DNA of 50,013 nt from Bacteroidales bacterium (GCA_013141455.1 JABFQW010000063.1:1-50013), one strand, 5' to 3'. Counted from the stretch's first letter, positions 26,662 to 35,795 are shown. The notes: a model not told the origin generated them from the sequence alone. A program made the numbers and translations.

Positions 26662-27714
26662 ATGAAAATTAAAATAATCTTAACCTTTGATTATGAATTG
26701 CCATTAGGCGGAGTAAAATCCTATCAAAAAGGGTTGTTTGAACCAAGCAGCAATATTATTAATTTAGCTGATAACCTTAATATACCCATAGTTTTGTTCG
26801 CTGACATTTGTTCTGCAATTAAATTTAAAGAATGGGATTTTAGTTTTTTCGAGCAATTCAAAACCCAGATACAATCTGCAATCAAAGATAAGCATGATGT
26901 ACAATTGCATATCCACCCACACTGGATGGATTCTAAATTTGAGAACAATCAGTTTTTCCCATCGCCTAAATTTGGTCTCAGTAATTTTAAAGATGATCCA
27001 AATTATACCATTGAGGATATTATCAAACTTTCATTTGAGACATTGAACCAAATTTGTAGTGAAGTAGATAAAGAGTATAATTGTGTCGCATTTCGTGCAG
27101 GAGGTTATAATATTGAACCGGAATCAAAAATTATTCTTAATACTTTGTATCAGTTAGGAATTCGTATTGAAAGTTCTGTAATTCAAGGACTTTATCACAA
27201 TCATTCATTTAGTAAAATAGATTACAGAAATTCTCCTAAGAAAAACAAATGGTCAATTTCGATTAATGGTCCGCTAATAAGTGAAAAAAAATCAGATTTT
27301 ATTGAATATCCAATAAGTAGTATGCCAAATTCAATTTTGAATATTATCGAAAGAAGATTGAAAAAAACTCTGTACAAGAATAAAATAAAAGCACGAAAAT
27401 ACGATAATACAGGAAGAGGATTTAGTGAAATTTCAAAAAACTCAGGCTGGTTGGATAAAATGAAAATGTCATTGAATCCAATTGTTCTTACTTTTGATCG
27501 CGATTTTATCACTATATTTGATCTAGAAAGAATAGTCGATTATAATGTTAAAAAATATTTTAGTGAAGAAGAAATTATTTTAACATTAATCTCTCATCCA
27601 AAATCGATGGGGGAATATCATTTAAAATTAATGCATGATTTTGTGATGTTAATGAAAAAGAAATTCAAAGATGACCTTTCCTTTATTACTTATCAATCCT
27701 TGTTAAAAAGATAA
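26662..27714 (+). CDS. NodB-like polysaccharide/oligosaccharide deacetylase family protein
   Basis: 350 residues resembling the polysaccharide deacetylase (CE4-type) fold. The first catalytic motif TFDYE is at residues 8-12 (D10, with E12 in place of the usual second Asp), the metal-binding motif is LHIHPHW (H83, H85, H87) instead of the canonical HxxxxH/T, and RAGGY (145-149) corresponds to motif 3. A C-terminal part of about 100 residues includes SHPKSMG near residue 313. The substrate is unknown; the motif variants match those of the distinct non-chitin branch of these enzymes found in glycan clusters. It is first in a three-gene operon with an AAC(3)-like and a MaoC-like protein, 4 bp before the next start. 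Confidence 0.72.
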   Translation: MKIKIILTFDYELPLGGVKSYQKGLFEPSSNIINLADNLNIPIVLFADICSAIKFKEWDFSFFEQFKTQIQSAIKDKHDVQLHIHPHWMDSKFENNQFFPSPKFGLSNFKDDPNYTIEDIIKLSFETLNQICSEVDKEYNCVAFRAGGYNIEPESKIILNTLYQLGIRIESSVIQGLYHNHSFSKIDYRNSPKKNKWSISINGPLISEKKSDFIEYPISSMPNSILNIIERRLKKTLYKNKIKARKYDNTGRGFSEISKNSGWLDKMKMSLNPIVLTFDRDFITIFDLERIVDYNVKKYFSEEEIILTLISHPKSMGEYHLKLMHDFVMLMKKKFKDDLSFITYQSLLKR

Positions 27715-27718
27715 ACAT

Positions 27719-28588
27719 ATGATAAAATTAATTGACAAGTTTTTAAGTAGTGTTTTCCCCTCAGCGCATATTTTTATTAAAAAAAAATATAATTTTTTCA
27801 AAAAAAAATACCATTCACAGCTTTCAAAGAATGAATTTATTGCCATTATAAAAAATGACTTAAAAATTGAAGCAGGTGATGTTATTTTTGTTCACTCCTC
27901 AATGAGAAAATTATATTTAGATTTTTCCAAAGGTGAAATTTTATCAATTCTTAAGGGAATAGTTGGGAAAGAAGGGACGATTTTGTTTCCATGTTGGCAG
28001 TTCAATATTAGAGCTGAGGATTATATTATAAATAATGAAATTGTTTTTTCTCTTAAAGATTCTCCCTCTGCAATGGGGAAAATTTCTGAATCACTGAGGC
28101 TTAATAGTGAAACTTTTAGAAGTTTCCATCCAACAAATAGTGTAATTGCGATTGGACTTCGTGCCCAAGAATTAACATCCGGCCATGAGGAAGATATATT
28201 TCCTTGTGGCATACAATCTCCTTTTTATAAAATGATGAAATACCATGCTAAGGTAATTGGTATTGGAGTTACCGTGGATAATCTCACATTCGTTCATACA
28301 GTTGAAGATGTTTTAAAGGAAAAATTTCCAATTAAAACCAGAATGGATAAAATTTTTGAATGTAATTGTATTGATAAAGATGGTAATGAAAAGATTATAA
28401 AAACTTTAGTTGCATCAAAAGCGGTTTCAAACAGAGATGTGACAGGCTTTTTTAATAGAGAGATATCACAAAACTTTTGTGTTAGAAAAAAAATCAAAGG
28501 AATGGATTTCTTCTCATTAGAAACGGCTTCGATATTTGAAAAAGTTAAAGATTGTGCTTTTCAAAATAAAACAATATATTTAGATTAA
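27719..28588 (+). CDS. AAC(3)-family N-acyltransferase, probably acting on an amino sugar
   Basis: 289 residues of the aminoglycoside 3-N-acetyltransferase fold. VIFVHSSMRKL (H59), TILFPCWQF, RSFHPTNSVIAIG (H137), an acidic SGHEEDIFPCG segment and VDNLTFVHTVED (H193 and E196) follow the family order. An N-terminal stretch of about 35 residues is rich in lysine. Antibiotic acetylation is unlikely: the gene lies in a glycan locus, 4 bp after a deacetylase-like gene and 3 bp before a MaoC-like gene, so transfer of an acyl group from a CoA donor to a sugar amine is more plausible. That role is inference from context. AT-rich relative to the housekeeping part of the window. Confidence 0.8.
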   Translation: MIKLIDKFLSSVFPSAHIFIKKKYNFFKKKYHSQLSKNEFIAIIKNDLKIEAGDVIFVHSSMRKLYLDFSKGEILSILKGIVGKEGTILFPCWQFNIRAEDYIINNEIVFSLKDSPSAMGKISESLRLNSETFRSFHPTNSVIAIGLRAQELTSGHEEDIFPCGIQSPFYKMMKYHAKVIGIGVTVDNLTFVHTVEDVLKEKFPIKTRMDKIFECNCIDKDGNEKIIKTLVASKAVSNRDVTGFFNREISQNFCVRKKIKGMDFFSLETASIFEKVKDCAFQNKTIYLD

Positions 28589-28591
28589 AAA

Positions 28592-29008
28592 ATGGATAAA
28601 AAGTCAATTGAAGTAGGTGAAAAATACTTTCATCAAATCTCATTCAGCCAGAATGATGTTATAAAGTTTGCTGAGCTTACAAATGATACAAACCCTATTC
28701 ATTTGGACGAAGAATATGCCTCCAAATCAATCTTCAAAAAAACGATTGTTCCAGGATTTCTGTCTGGCGCTGTTTTTTCAAAAGTATTTGGAACCCTTTT
28801 TCCAGGAATTGGCACGATTTATTTATATCAGGAGATGAAATTTAAAAAGCCTGTTTTTGTTAATGAGAACTATTTAGCTGAATTCGAAGTTTTAGAAATC
28901 GATAAAATTAAGAATAGAGCGACAATTTATTGTAAACTTATAGATTTAGTTGGAACAATTTATATTGAAGGAAAAGCCATAGTAATGCATCCAGATAGAA
29001 TTAATTAA
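28592..29008 (+). CDS. MaoC-like hot-dog hydratase
   Basis: 138 residues. KFAELTNDTNPIHLDEEYA (residues 25-43) contains the hydratase-2 motif with D32, N34 and H37, and VPGFLSGAVFSKVFG follows it. These are the catalytic features of (R)-specific enoyl-CoA hydratases and MaoC-type dehydratases (hot-dog fold). No fatty-acid synthesis genes are nearby. It ends the deacetylase/acyltransferase operon, so it may make a 3-hydroxyacyl-CoA used as the acyl donor of the preceding enzyme; this is a hypothesis. Confidence 0.82.
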   Translation: MDKKSIEVGEKYFHQISFSQNDVIKFAELTNDTNPIHLDEEYASKSIFKKTIVPGFLSGAVFSKVFGTLFPGIGTIYLYQEMKFKKPVFVNENYLAEFEVLEIDKIKNRATIYCKLIDLVGTIYIEGKAIVMHPDRIN

Positions 29009-29142
29009 TACTTATCGAAGATTTTCTGTTTGATAACTATTTTCATTCTAAATCAAAATAATGTTTATCAAGTCAAATCATTAATCATCCTATCTCATGC
29101 AAGATAACTAAATTAAATTATAACGAATTGAAAAAGATTAGA

Positions 29143-30333
29143 TCAATTTTTTATTATTTTATTTGAACCTATGAGATTACCTTTCTTGTCACTAACTTTT
29201 ATTAGGTAAATACCTGAGTCCAATTTAGAAATGTCAAGTACATGATTCGAATTGTTGATCCTTCCATAGTCTATCACCTGACCATTAGTATTGAAGAGTG
29301 AATAACTGGCATTTTTTGACTCGGAGTCCAGAATATTAATCACAACACTATTCTGTGCAGGATTTGGAAAAATTTCTACCTTCTCCGATATCGGTTGGAC
29401 TGGATTATATGTAATAACATTTTCTGGACACAAAATTTGTTCAAAAATGAGCTGACCATCTACATTCAGAGTTCCTCTCCAACAATTACCATCAGGTGAT
29501 TTCATAATAATTCCTTTATGAATATCACTTAGATATATATCTCCATCTGCAATTTGCAATTTGGCCAGAGGCTTTGTTGTGCCTATTCCAACATTTCCAA
29601 TAGAGTCAATTCTCATTCGCTCAGATGATGGATTTGCCCAAGTTTGTGTAAAAAATCTGATTTTTCCTTCAGGCTGAGACGCACAAATGATAAAATCTTT
29701 CGCATCGCCTGTTGCATACAACATAATTGATTTTCTCATATGAGCAGATACATTATCTGTATCCGGATATCCATAAATATTAAAACGAGCAGTGCTATTA
29801 TCATATACTCTTCTAAAATCGGCTATAACAGTATTCTCATTGGGACTAATGGAATTTGAATTGTTTACTACGCTTAATGTTGCGAATGGATTTGTTGTGC
29901 CTATTCCAACATTTCCAATAGAGTCAATTCTCATTCGCTCAGATGATGGATTTGCCCAAGTTTGTGTAAAAAATCTTATTTTTCCTTCAGGCTGAGACGC
30001 ACAAATGATAAAATCTTTCGCATCGCCTGTTGCATACAACATGATTGATTTTCTCATATGAGCAGATACATTATCCGTATCCGGATATCCATAAATATTA
30101 AAACGAGCAGCGCTATTATCATATACTCTTCTAAAATCAGCTATTACAGTATTCTCATTAGGGCTTATGTAATTTGAATCGTTTACTACACTTAATGGTG
30201 CAAATGGACTTGAAATGCCGATACCTAACTTTTTGTCAGTTTGATAAATATTGTTACTGATAGTATCAGTCTGGCCTACAACACTTATGAGAATTGACGA
30301 TAGTAAAACGGTAAGAAGTAATAATTTTTTCAT
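29143..30333 (-). CDS. T9SS-secreted protein with near-identical tandem repeats
   Basis: About 396 residues starting at MKKLLLLTVLLSSILISVVGQ, a clear signal peptide; the frame is open to 30411 but the extra 26 residues precede the signal sequence and are unlikely to be used. Two copies of a 106-residue unit (period 318 bp), each with ADFRRVYDNS, RFNIYGYPDTDNV and NVGIGTT, follow. A further GDIYLSD segment comes next. The C-terminal 80 residues (FPNPAQNSVVIN, GIYLIKVSDKKG) form a type IX secretion sorting domain. The repeats resemble the trimeric tail-fibre/peptidase-S74-type stretches of outer-surface proteins. Function is not known. Confidence 0.85.
   Translation of the reverse strand: MKKLLLLTVLLSSILISVVGQTDTISNNIYQTDKKLGIGISSPFAPLSVVNDSNYISPNENTVIADFRRVYDNSAARFNIYGYPDTDNVSAHMRKSIMLYATGDAKDFIICASQPEGKIRFFTQTWANPSSERMRIDSIGNVGIGTTNPFATLSVVNNSNSISPNENTVIADFRRVYDNSTARFNIYGYPDTDNVSAHMRKSIMLYATGDAKDFIICASQPEGKIRFFTQTWANPSSERMRIDSIGNVGIGTTKPLAKLQIADGDIYLSDIHKGIIMKSPDGNCWRGTLNVDGQLIFEQILCPENVITYNPVQPISEKVEIFPNPAQNSVVINILDSESKNASYSLFNTNGQVIDYGRINNSNHVLDISKLDSGIYLIKVSDKKGNLIGSNKIIKN
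29581..30216. repeat. Tandem duplication, two units of 318 bp within the T9SS protein gene
   Basis: Units 29581-29898 and 29899-30216 differ at only about 15-20 positions by eye (near 95 % identity). The conserved block GCCTATTCCAACATTTCC begins each. The high nucleotide identity points to recent duplication or gene conversion. Confidence 0.9.
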
Positions 30334-30464
30334 GGTTGTTTTATTAGATGAAGGTGAAAAATTAGTTGTATAATACGGTAAAAAAAATTTAAGTCCACTT
30401 TTCAATTTCAAAAATAAGGAAATTTTGAAATATATCGCATAATAATCAAATTACTTTAATTAAA

Positions 30465-30475
30465 TTTTATCCCAA
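30465..30475. repeat. Isolated copy of the 11-mer TTTTATCCCAA
   Basis: Identical to the right boundary repeat at 14883-14893. On the other strand, TTGGGATAAAATTT (30475-30462) matches 14531-14544 over 14 bases. It lies between the T9SS protein gene and the BrkB gene, about 30 bp past the BrkB stop. Confidence 0.5.
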
Positions 30476-30505
30476 GCGATATCCATTTGCTTAATCGAGG
30501 AGACT

Positions 30506-31441
30506 TCAGTTCGGCTTCCAAACAATTTTTGCCTGCCGGATACTTGCATTTAGCTCAAAACCAATGAGTAAGATAAAGGCAGAAATAAAAATCCAAACCA
30601 AAAAAATGATTAAGGTTCCGATTGAACCATAAAGGGCATTATATGTCGAAAAGTTCGCGATATAGATATTGAAACCCAGGGTACCTATGATCAATAAAAA
30701 AGTGGCCAGAATGGAGCCGGGACTAAAAAAAGCATAAGCGCGACGCTCCGCAGGTCCAAAATAATACAGGAATGAAACAGAGAAAAAGGTAAGCAACAAG
30801 ATAATCAACCATCTTACTATCTCCAACAGGGTTACCGTAAGATCATCTTTGATAAATCCTTTCTCAATCAACCAATTGATAGATAAGCTTCCAACAGTAA
30901 TAAAAGTAATTGCAAGTATCACCAGCACTGAAAGAACTATCATCAAAAAAATTGCTGTTAACCGTTGCCTCCACCAGTTTCTGATTTGCGAGCTATGAAG
31001 CGAACTGTTAAATCCATCCATTATGGCATTGACTCCATTAGTACTGAAATAGAAAGTAAGAATAAAACTTAACGAAAGTAAACCCGTGTTTTGAAGCATG
31101 ACAATCTCATAAATAGTTTTCTCAACCATCGCAAATGTTTCAGGTGGTATAATTTCACGGAACAAACTAAAAAGGGTCAATTGAAAGTCGGCAACCGGAA
31201 TATAGGGTATTAAGGTGAAAAGAAACAGGATAAAAGGAAAAATTGCCAGAAAAAAATTATAAGAAACCGCGGCAGCCCTTGTCGAAACAGACCCTTCAAA
31301 TAATCCCTTCACAAAAAAAACAAGGACGTCATAGAGTGGTACGCCACCAAAGCCAGGTACTACTACCAAACGGAGTACTTTGATTAACCTGTCGCGATGG
31401 GTAACATAAAATCCAAGTATTCTATATTTTAATTCGTTCAC
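30506..31441 (-). CDS. YihY/BrkB family inner-membrane protein
   Basis: 311 residues with six or so transmembrane segments. The family core STRAAAVSYNFFLAIFPFILF, an inner GVNAIMDGFNSSLH segment and YNALYGSIGTLIIFLVWIF are recognisable. These proteins were once called ribonuclease BN but are now regarded as membrane proteins of uncertain function. It precedes the T9SS protein gene on the same strand and is not obviously linked to it. A 131 bp gap separates it from nadC. Confidence 0.88.
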   Translation of the reverse strand: MNELKYRILGFYVTHRDRLIKVLRLVVVPGFGGVPLYDVLVFFVKGLFEGSVSTRAAAVSYNFFLAIFPFILFLFTLIPYIPVADFQLTLFSLFREIIPPETFAMVEKTIYEIVMLQNTGLLSLSFILTFYFSTNGVNAIMDGFNSSLHSSQIRNWWRQRLTAIFLMIVLSVLVILAITFITVGSLSINWLIEKGFIKDDLTVTLLEIVRWLIILLLTFFSVSFLYYFGPAERRAYAFFSPGSILATFLLIIGTLGFNIYIANFSTYNALYGSIGTLIIFLVWIFISAFILLIGFELNASIRQAKIVWKPN

Positions 31442-31572
31442 TGCCTGGTTTAATCTCTGTTAATATAACTTCTGCCGGTTAGAAAGGATAAATCCCGGAA
31501 ACACAATACATTTTTTTATCTCAACAACTTACTTAATTTGAAACACGTTGCGTTTTTTTCTTACAATCTTTC

Positions 31573-32424
31573 CTAAACAACCGCCCTTAAACTCATATCC
31601 AGGCTTTTAATATGATGGGTTAAAGCCCCAACTGAGATATAATTAACACCTGTTTCAGCGTAAGCGCGTAATGTGGTTTCATTAATCCCGCCTGAGGCTT
31701 CCGTTTCAAATTGATGACCAATAATTGATACCGCCCGACGCATTTCCTCAACAGAGAAATTATCGAGCATGATCCTTTTGAATCCACCTACCGAAATGGC
31801 CTGATTAAGTTCATCAAGATTACGGACTTCAATTTCAATATCAACATCTATTTTGTTCAATTTCAGATATTTAAAACATGCCTCAAGGGCTTTTATCACA
31901 CCTCCTGCAAAATCGATATGATTATTCTTGATCAATATCATATCATACAAGCCAAACCTGTGATTGTAACCTCCTCCAATCCTGACGGCTTCTTTCTCAA
32001 AAACCCTCATATTTGGTGTCGTCTTACGGGTATCAAGCAATTTTGTTGGTAGCCCATTGAGTAAACTTACAAGCTGATTGGTTTTGGTTGCGATACCACT
32101 CATGCGTTGTAAAAAATTTAATGCCAGACGCTCGGCTGATAGTAATGAAACAGATTTACCTTCAACTGTAAAGGCGACATCTCCGTTACAAACTTTATCG
32201 CCATCTTTTAGCAAAGGGATAAAATTTATTTCAGGATCAATTTCGTGAAAAACTTTGGAAGCTATTTCAATACCAGCGATTATTCCATCTTCCTTCACTA
32301 AAAGCATTGCCTTTCCATTGGCATTTTCTGGAATTGTAGCGAGGGATGTATGATCACCGGCTCCCAAATCTTCAATAACTGCTAATCTAATCAGATCGTC
32401 AACAAACAGGGGATTCACATTCAT
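31573..32424 (-). CDS. nadC: Nicotinate-nucleotide pyrophosphorylase (quinolinate phosphoribosyltransferase)
   Basis: 283 residues of the de novo NAD pathway enzyme that converts quinolinate and PRPP to nicotinate mononucleotide with loss of CO2. The signature LLDTRKTTPNMRVFEKEAVR with GGGYNHRFGLYDMILIKNNH, IEIEVRNLDEL, MLDNFS and EASGGI are all present. Its start overlaps the stop of the DUF4783 gene by 4 bp, so the two are translationally coupled. nadA and nadB are not in the window. Confidence 0.97.
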   Translation of the reverse strand: MNVNPLFVDDLIRLAVIEDLGAGDHTSLATIPENANGKAMLLVKEDGIIAGIEIASKVFHEIDPEINFIPLLKDGDKVCNGDVAFTVEGKSVSLLSAERLALNFLQRMSGIATKTNQLVSLLNGLPTKLLDTRKTTPNMRVFEKEAVRIGGGYNHRFGLYDMILIKNNHIDFAGGVIKALEACFKYLKLNKIDVDIEIEVRNLDELNQAISVGGFKRIMLDNFSVEEMRRAVSIIGHQFETEASGGINETTLRAYAETGVNYISVGALTHHIKSLDMSLRAVV

Positions 32425-32855
32425 ATTTTCGTAATACTCAATAAATGAATAAGATATTTACCATTTTCATTACTTCTTACCAGATAAACCCTGAAATGAA
32501 TCAGGCCACTAACCATCTCACCAATTGTAAAAACATTTTCCGCAGAACCGGTATTTCCGGTTCTAAGTACTTTAAAACTATCAACCTTATTCTTTAAAAA
32601 AAAATCCTGAAACAATTTTTCTGCCTGAGGCTTACTAAAAACCCCGGAGTGGTTCAGTAACTCTACACTTAATGTTTCACGAAAAAAAGCTGATATTTTG
32701 CCGGCATCACCATTTTCGAAGCCTTCTGTTAATGATTCAGGTAGAGGAGGATACGTTTCTTGTGCATGGACAAAATTGACAGGCAGTATAAATATAAAAA
32801 ATAGTGCAGCTATGACAACAAGTCGAAAGTTAAAGAGTTTTGTCGTGATTTTCAT
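32421..32855 (-). CDS. DUF4783-like secreted/periplasmic protein
   Basis: About 144 residues. A signal peptide (LFNFRLVVIAALFFIFILPV) is followed by a domain of alpha plus beta composition resembling the NTF2-like DUF4783 family common in Bacteroidota: PESLTEGFENGDAGKISAFFRETL, FFLKNKVDSFKVL, and GLIHFRVYLVRSNENGKYLIHLLSITKI. The preferred start is Met10 of the long frame (32855), which puts the hydrophobic core near the N-terminus; 32882 is the other possibility. Function not known. Directly upstream of and overlapping nadC. Confidence 0.8.
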   Translation of the reverse strand: MKITTKLFNFRLVVIAALFFIFILPVNFVHAQETYPPLPESLTEGFENGDAGKISAFFRETLSVELLNHSGVFSKPQAEKLFQDFFLKNKVDSFKVLRTGNTGSAENVFTIGEMVSGLIHFRVYLVRSNENGKYLIHLLSITKI

Positions 32856-33298
32856 GCTTGAGTTTATCAAAGATTGTTGCAAAGTTAGGATTAAAAATAA
32901 GAAACTGACATAATTGAGTTGCTACATTAATCAGTAAAATTCTTCGATTCATTAAAGTTTTAAAATAATCATTTTGATTTAAAATAAATATCACATATCT
33001 TTACCAAGAAATCTAACTTAATAACTAATTCAAGAATAATCGTTTTTAAATATAAAAGTAGTTTGCTATCTTAACTTTTAAATTTTCATTCGAATTTGGA
33101 AGCTCTGTATTTTCACTAAATACAAATGAATGATTACATCAGGTTTCAACCAACTGACATGAATTAAATAAAACTGAAATTCTACGCATCTAAAGTATTA
33201 CATTCAATAATTTATAGAATAAAGTATTCAATAATTTCGAAACGATTTCTAAATCAATTAAATAGACAATTACACTAACAAATTAATTCGAAAAAGTC
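32856..33298. other. AT-rich intergenic region without a recognised gene
   Basis: About 440 bp between the divergent DUF4783 gene and the LamG protein gene. I see no open frame of useful length, tRNA or strong hairpin. A TAATTTCG element at 33232-33239 may be the -7 box of the LamG gene. Confidence 0.6.
33232..33239 (+). promoter_or_regulatory. Possible promoter -7 element TAATTTCG for the LamG protein gene
   Basis: One mismatch from TAnnTTTG, 59 bp upstream of the start codon. The same octamer precedes the DUF4834 operon and the other large T9SS gene. Confidence 0.35.
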
Positions 33299-34915
33299 AT
33301 GTTAAAAACAATTACAACCACCGTGATTTTATTTTTCATTCTTCACATCGTAACTGCCCAGGTACCTGATATTACAGTTGGCCTTCAGGCATATTATCCA
33401 TTTACTGGAAATGCCATTGATTCCTCCGGTAATGGAAATGATGGAATCGTTTATGGTGATGCAGCCTTAACTACTGATAGATTCGGAACCCCAAATTCAG
33501 CTTATAAATTCGATGGATTTGACGATTATATTAATACTTTCTCAACTTTCGACTTCGAACGCCGAACCTTGTCAGTGTGGATTAGTGCTTATGACACGGT
33601 TGGTTCGGGAGGTTCTGACGAAAACACATTGACGCATGTGGCTATAACTCAGGACGATTACACCCTCCAGAATGGTGTATTACGGGTAGATATTGATAAT
33701 GGGAATATGAAATTATGGGCAGGCGGTGTAACTGGAACATACCTCGATCCCACAGTAAATTTATATCAATGGTACCATCTTGTATTGATAAGAGACATAG
33801 ACTCTACAAAATATTATATCAATGGAAAATATGTCGGATCAGGAACATCTGATAATATAGGAAGTTCATATAATCCAAACAACAATTTCATAATTGGTTG
33901 TGGAAGAAGCACAAATGATCAATTCTTTAATGGTAAAATAGATGATATACGTATTTACGACCGGGTTTTAAATGAATGTGAAATTAATTACCTCTATTCT
34001 GACAATCCTTCGCTTACTAACCATGGACTACTTGCCCACTATCCTTTCTCAGGAAATGCAAATGACTCAACAGGTCATGGACATGATGGTGTTGTTTTCG
34101 GAAATCCCACAATCACAACTGACCGGTTTGGAAACTTGAACTCAGCTTATGAATTTGACGGAGTGGATGACTATATCGACACCTATTCCACATTCGATTA
34201 TGATCGCAGATCAGTATCAGCCTGGATAAATCCATATGACATTATTGGTTCCGGTGGTTCTGGTGACAACACCCTTGTCCATGTCGCTCTCACACAAGAT
34301 GATTATAATCTCCGGTATGGGTTATTTCGCATTGATATTGATAATGAGAAATTAAAATTATGGGCAGGCGGTGCTTATGGCACCTTCGAATTCCAACCAA
34401 TCAATGTGAATAACTGGTATCATATTGTACTGGTACGTAATGAAGACACAACAAGATATTATGTTAATGGTGAATTTCTTGGCAACAGATTATCAGACAG
34501 CATTGGCAGTTCATTCCATCCAAATAACAATCTGATAATAGGAGCCGGAAGAAGTACGTTTGATCAATTCTTTAAAGGAAAAATAGATGATATCAGGATT
34601 TATAGCAAAGCACTGAACTCCTGTGAAATTGATCAATTATATAATGAAGGAATTGTAACAAAGGTAGAAACCTCAGTAGAAGCAGAGAGCATTCGAATAT
34701 ATCCGAATCCATTCACCAAAAAGCTTACAGTTCAAAATGGTACTGGTATGGAACTTACTATTGAAATATTTGACAATAGTGGAAGACTCATTAAATCGCA
34801 ATCTGTTAATGGTCAAAATTCTGAAATTATCCTGGATCGTCTTCACAGTGGTATTTACCTGTTAAAATATTGGGAAAAAGATATTTTAATTACAAAAAAA
34901 TTCATCAAACTATAA
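33299..34915 (+). CDS. Secreted protein with two LamG domains and a T9SS sorting domain
   Basis: 538 residues. A signal peptide (TTTVILFFILHIVTAQ) is followed by two concanavalin A-like/LamG domains, residues about 25-235 and 240-450, each with AYYPFTGNAIDSSGNG / AHYPFSGNANDSTGHG and FFNGKIDDIRIYDR / FFKGKIDDIRIYSK. The two share a 215-residue period (645 bp) and have diverged. A C-terminal sorting domain (IRIYPNPFTKKLTV and GIYLLKYWEKDILITKKFIKL) directs export by T9SS. Probably a glycan-binding surface protein; the ligand is unknown. Confidence 0.9.
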   Translation: MLKTITTTVILFFILHIVTAQVPDITVGLQAYYPFTGNAIDSSGNGNDGIVYGDAALTTDRFGTPNSAYKFDGFDDYINTFSTFDFERRTLSVWISAYDTVGSGGSDENTLTHVAITQDDYTLQNGVLRVDIDNGNMKLWAGGVTGTYLDPTVNLYQWYHLVLIRDIDSTKYYINGKYVGSGTSDNIGSSYNPNNNFIIGCGRSTNDQFFNGKIDDIRIYDRVLNECEINYLYSDNPSLTNHGLLAHYPFSGNANDSTGHGHDGVVFGNPTITTDRFGNLNSAYEFDGVDDYIDTYSTFDYDRRSVSAWINPYDIIGSGGSGDNTLVHVALTQDDYNLRYGLFRIDIDNEKLKLWAGGAYGTFEFQPINVNNWYHIVLVRNEDTTRYYVNGEFLGNRLSDSIGSSFHPNNNLIIGAGRSTFDQFFKGKIDDIRIYSKALNSCEIDQLYNEGIVTKVETSVEAESIRIYPNPFTKKLTVQNGTGMELTIEIFDNSGRLIKSQSVNGQNSEIILDRLHSGIYLLKYWEKDILITKKFIKL

Positions 34916-35072
34916 TCAAACGGTTTGAATTATCCCAAATTACGATCATTAGTCAGAACACAATCTGATTAACAATATGTTTTAGAAGTTATTAATCTGG
35001 GAGAAATGCACGCTATTTCTCACCAAAATGATTTACATTTGAACGCTCATAGAAATCATTAATTAACGGACA

Positions 35073-35795
35073 ATGAAGTCTAAAACATTAAGTGTCAGGA
35101 TATTAAATTTTTCACTTTTTATTTTTTTGGTATTTCAATATGGTTGCATCCCACCTCCTGAATCGAATGAGACAGATAAGTTTGATTCGGAATTAAAAAC
35201 ATTCAACAAATCAATTGATAATATCGGTAAAACACTCGATATGGTTGATGCCATGCAAGCCGAAGTGAATAAAGTTGAACGTAAAAGAGCACTGGGTGAA
35301 ATATCAAACGATGAAGCTGACAAACAGCTTCTTGCGATAAAAGAAACCTACGGCAGGTCCATTGCCCGTCGATCGAACCTTAATCCAGCTACTTCATTGC
35401 CACCATGGGCTCAACAACTCAGGCTGACCGAACCGGCAGGTATGAAACTTGACCCTGATTATTCCCAAATGACAACCGTCGAAAATCCAGATGAAGGCTT
35501 TAACTCTGTGTTATTGGTTTATCTTGGCGATTATAACCTGGCCATGAAAGAAGCTGCCCGCATTGCAAAAACTGCGAATATTCCACTCGGCAAAGACTAT
35601 CTTCAGGCTGTTGAGCTTTCGAAAACCTATAATACTGATCCGATTAAAGGTGTAGCATATATGAACTTTGACCCATTTATTGAGGATAAAGAATTCAATA
35701 TATCGATCACCGTTGATGAAGCTGGAATGCTTACAATAAGTGCGGTTGATGTAGTTCAGATGAAAAAACAATTCGAAGGCAAAAAAGTTGACTGA
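35073..35795 (+). CDS. Probable lipoprotein, function unknown
   Basis: 240 residues. A hydrophobic N-terminus (ILNFSLFIFLVFQYGC) ends at C25, followed by IPPPESNE, so an outer- or inner-membrane lipoprotein is likely, although Q at -3 is unusual for a lipobox. A charged helical segment follows (KTLDMVDAMQAEVNKVERKRALGE), which may form a coiled coil. The C-terminal half has KEAARIAKTANIPLGKDYL and a beta-rich end (FNISITVDEAGMLTISAVDVV). I do not recognise a family. It precedes an SDR gene by 39 bp on the same strand. Confidence 0.7.
   Translation: MKSKTLSVRILNFSLFIFLVFQYGCIPPPESNETDKFDSELKTFNKSIDNIGKTLDMVDAMQAEVNKVERKRALGEISNDEADKQLLAIKETYGRSIARRSNLNPATSLPPWAQQLRLTEPAGMKLDPDYSQMTTVENPDEGFNSVLLVYLGDYNLAMKEAARIAKTANIPLGKDYLQAVELSKTYNTDPIKGVAYMNFDPFIEDKEFNISITVDEAGMLTISAVDVVQMKKQFEGKKVD

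Noticed and set aside
27719-28588. Aminoglycoside resistance gene.
   Set aside because: It has the AAC(3) fold, but lies in a three-gene glycan-type operon with no mobile resistance context, and many family members act on other amines.
29581-30216. Regular repeats that could suggest a CRISPR array.
   Set aside because: The units are 318 bp, in frame with a coding gene and encode conserved protein sequence; there are no short repeat-spacer units or cas genes.
30334-30411. 26-residue extension at the start of the tandem-repeat T9SS protein.
   Set aside because: A clear signal peptide begins at the internal methionine (30333), so the extension would place extra residues before it.
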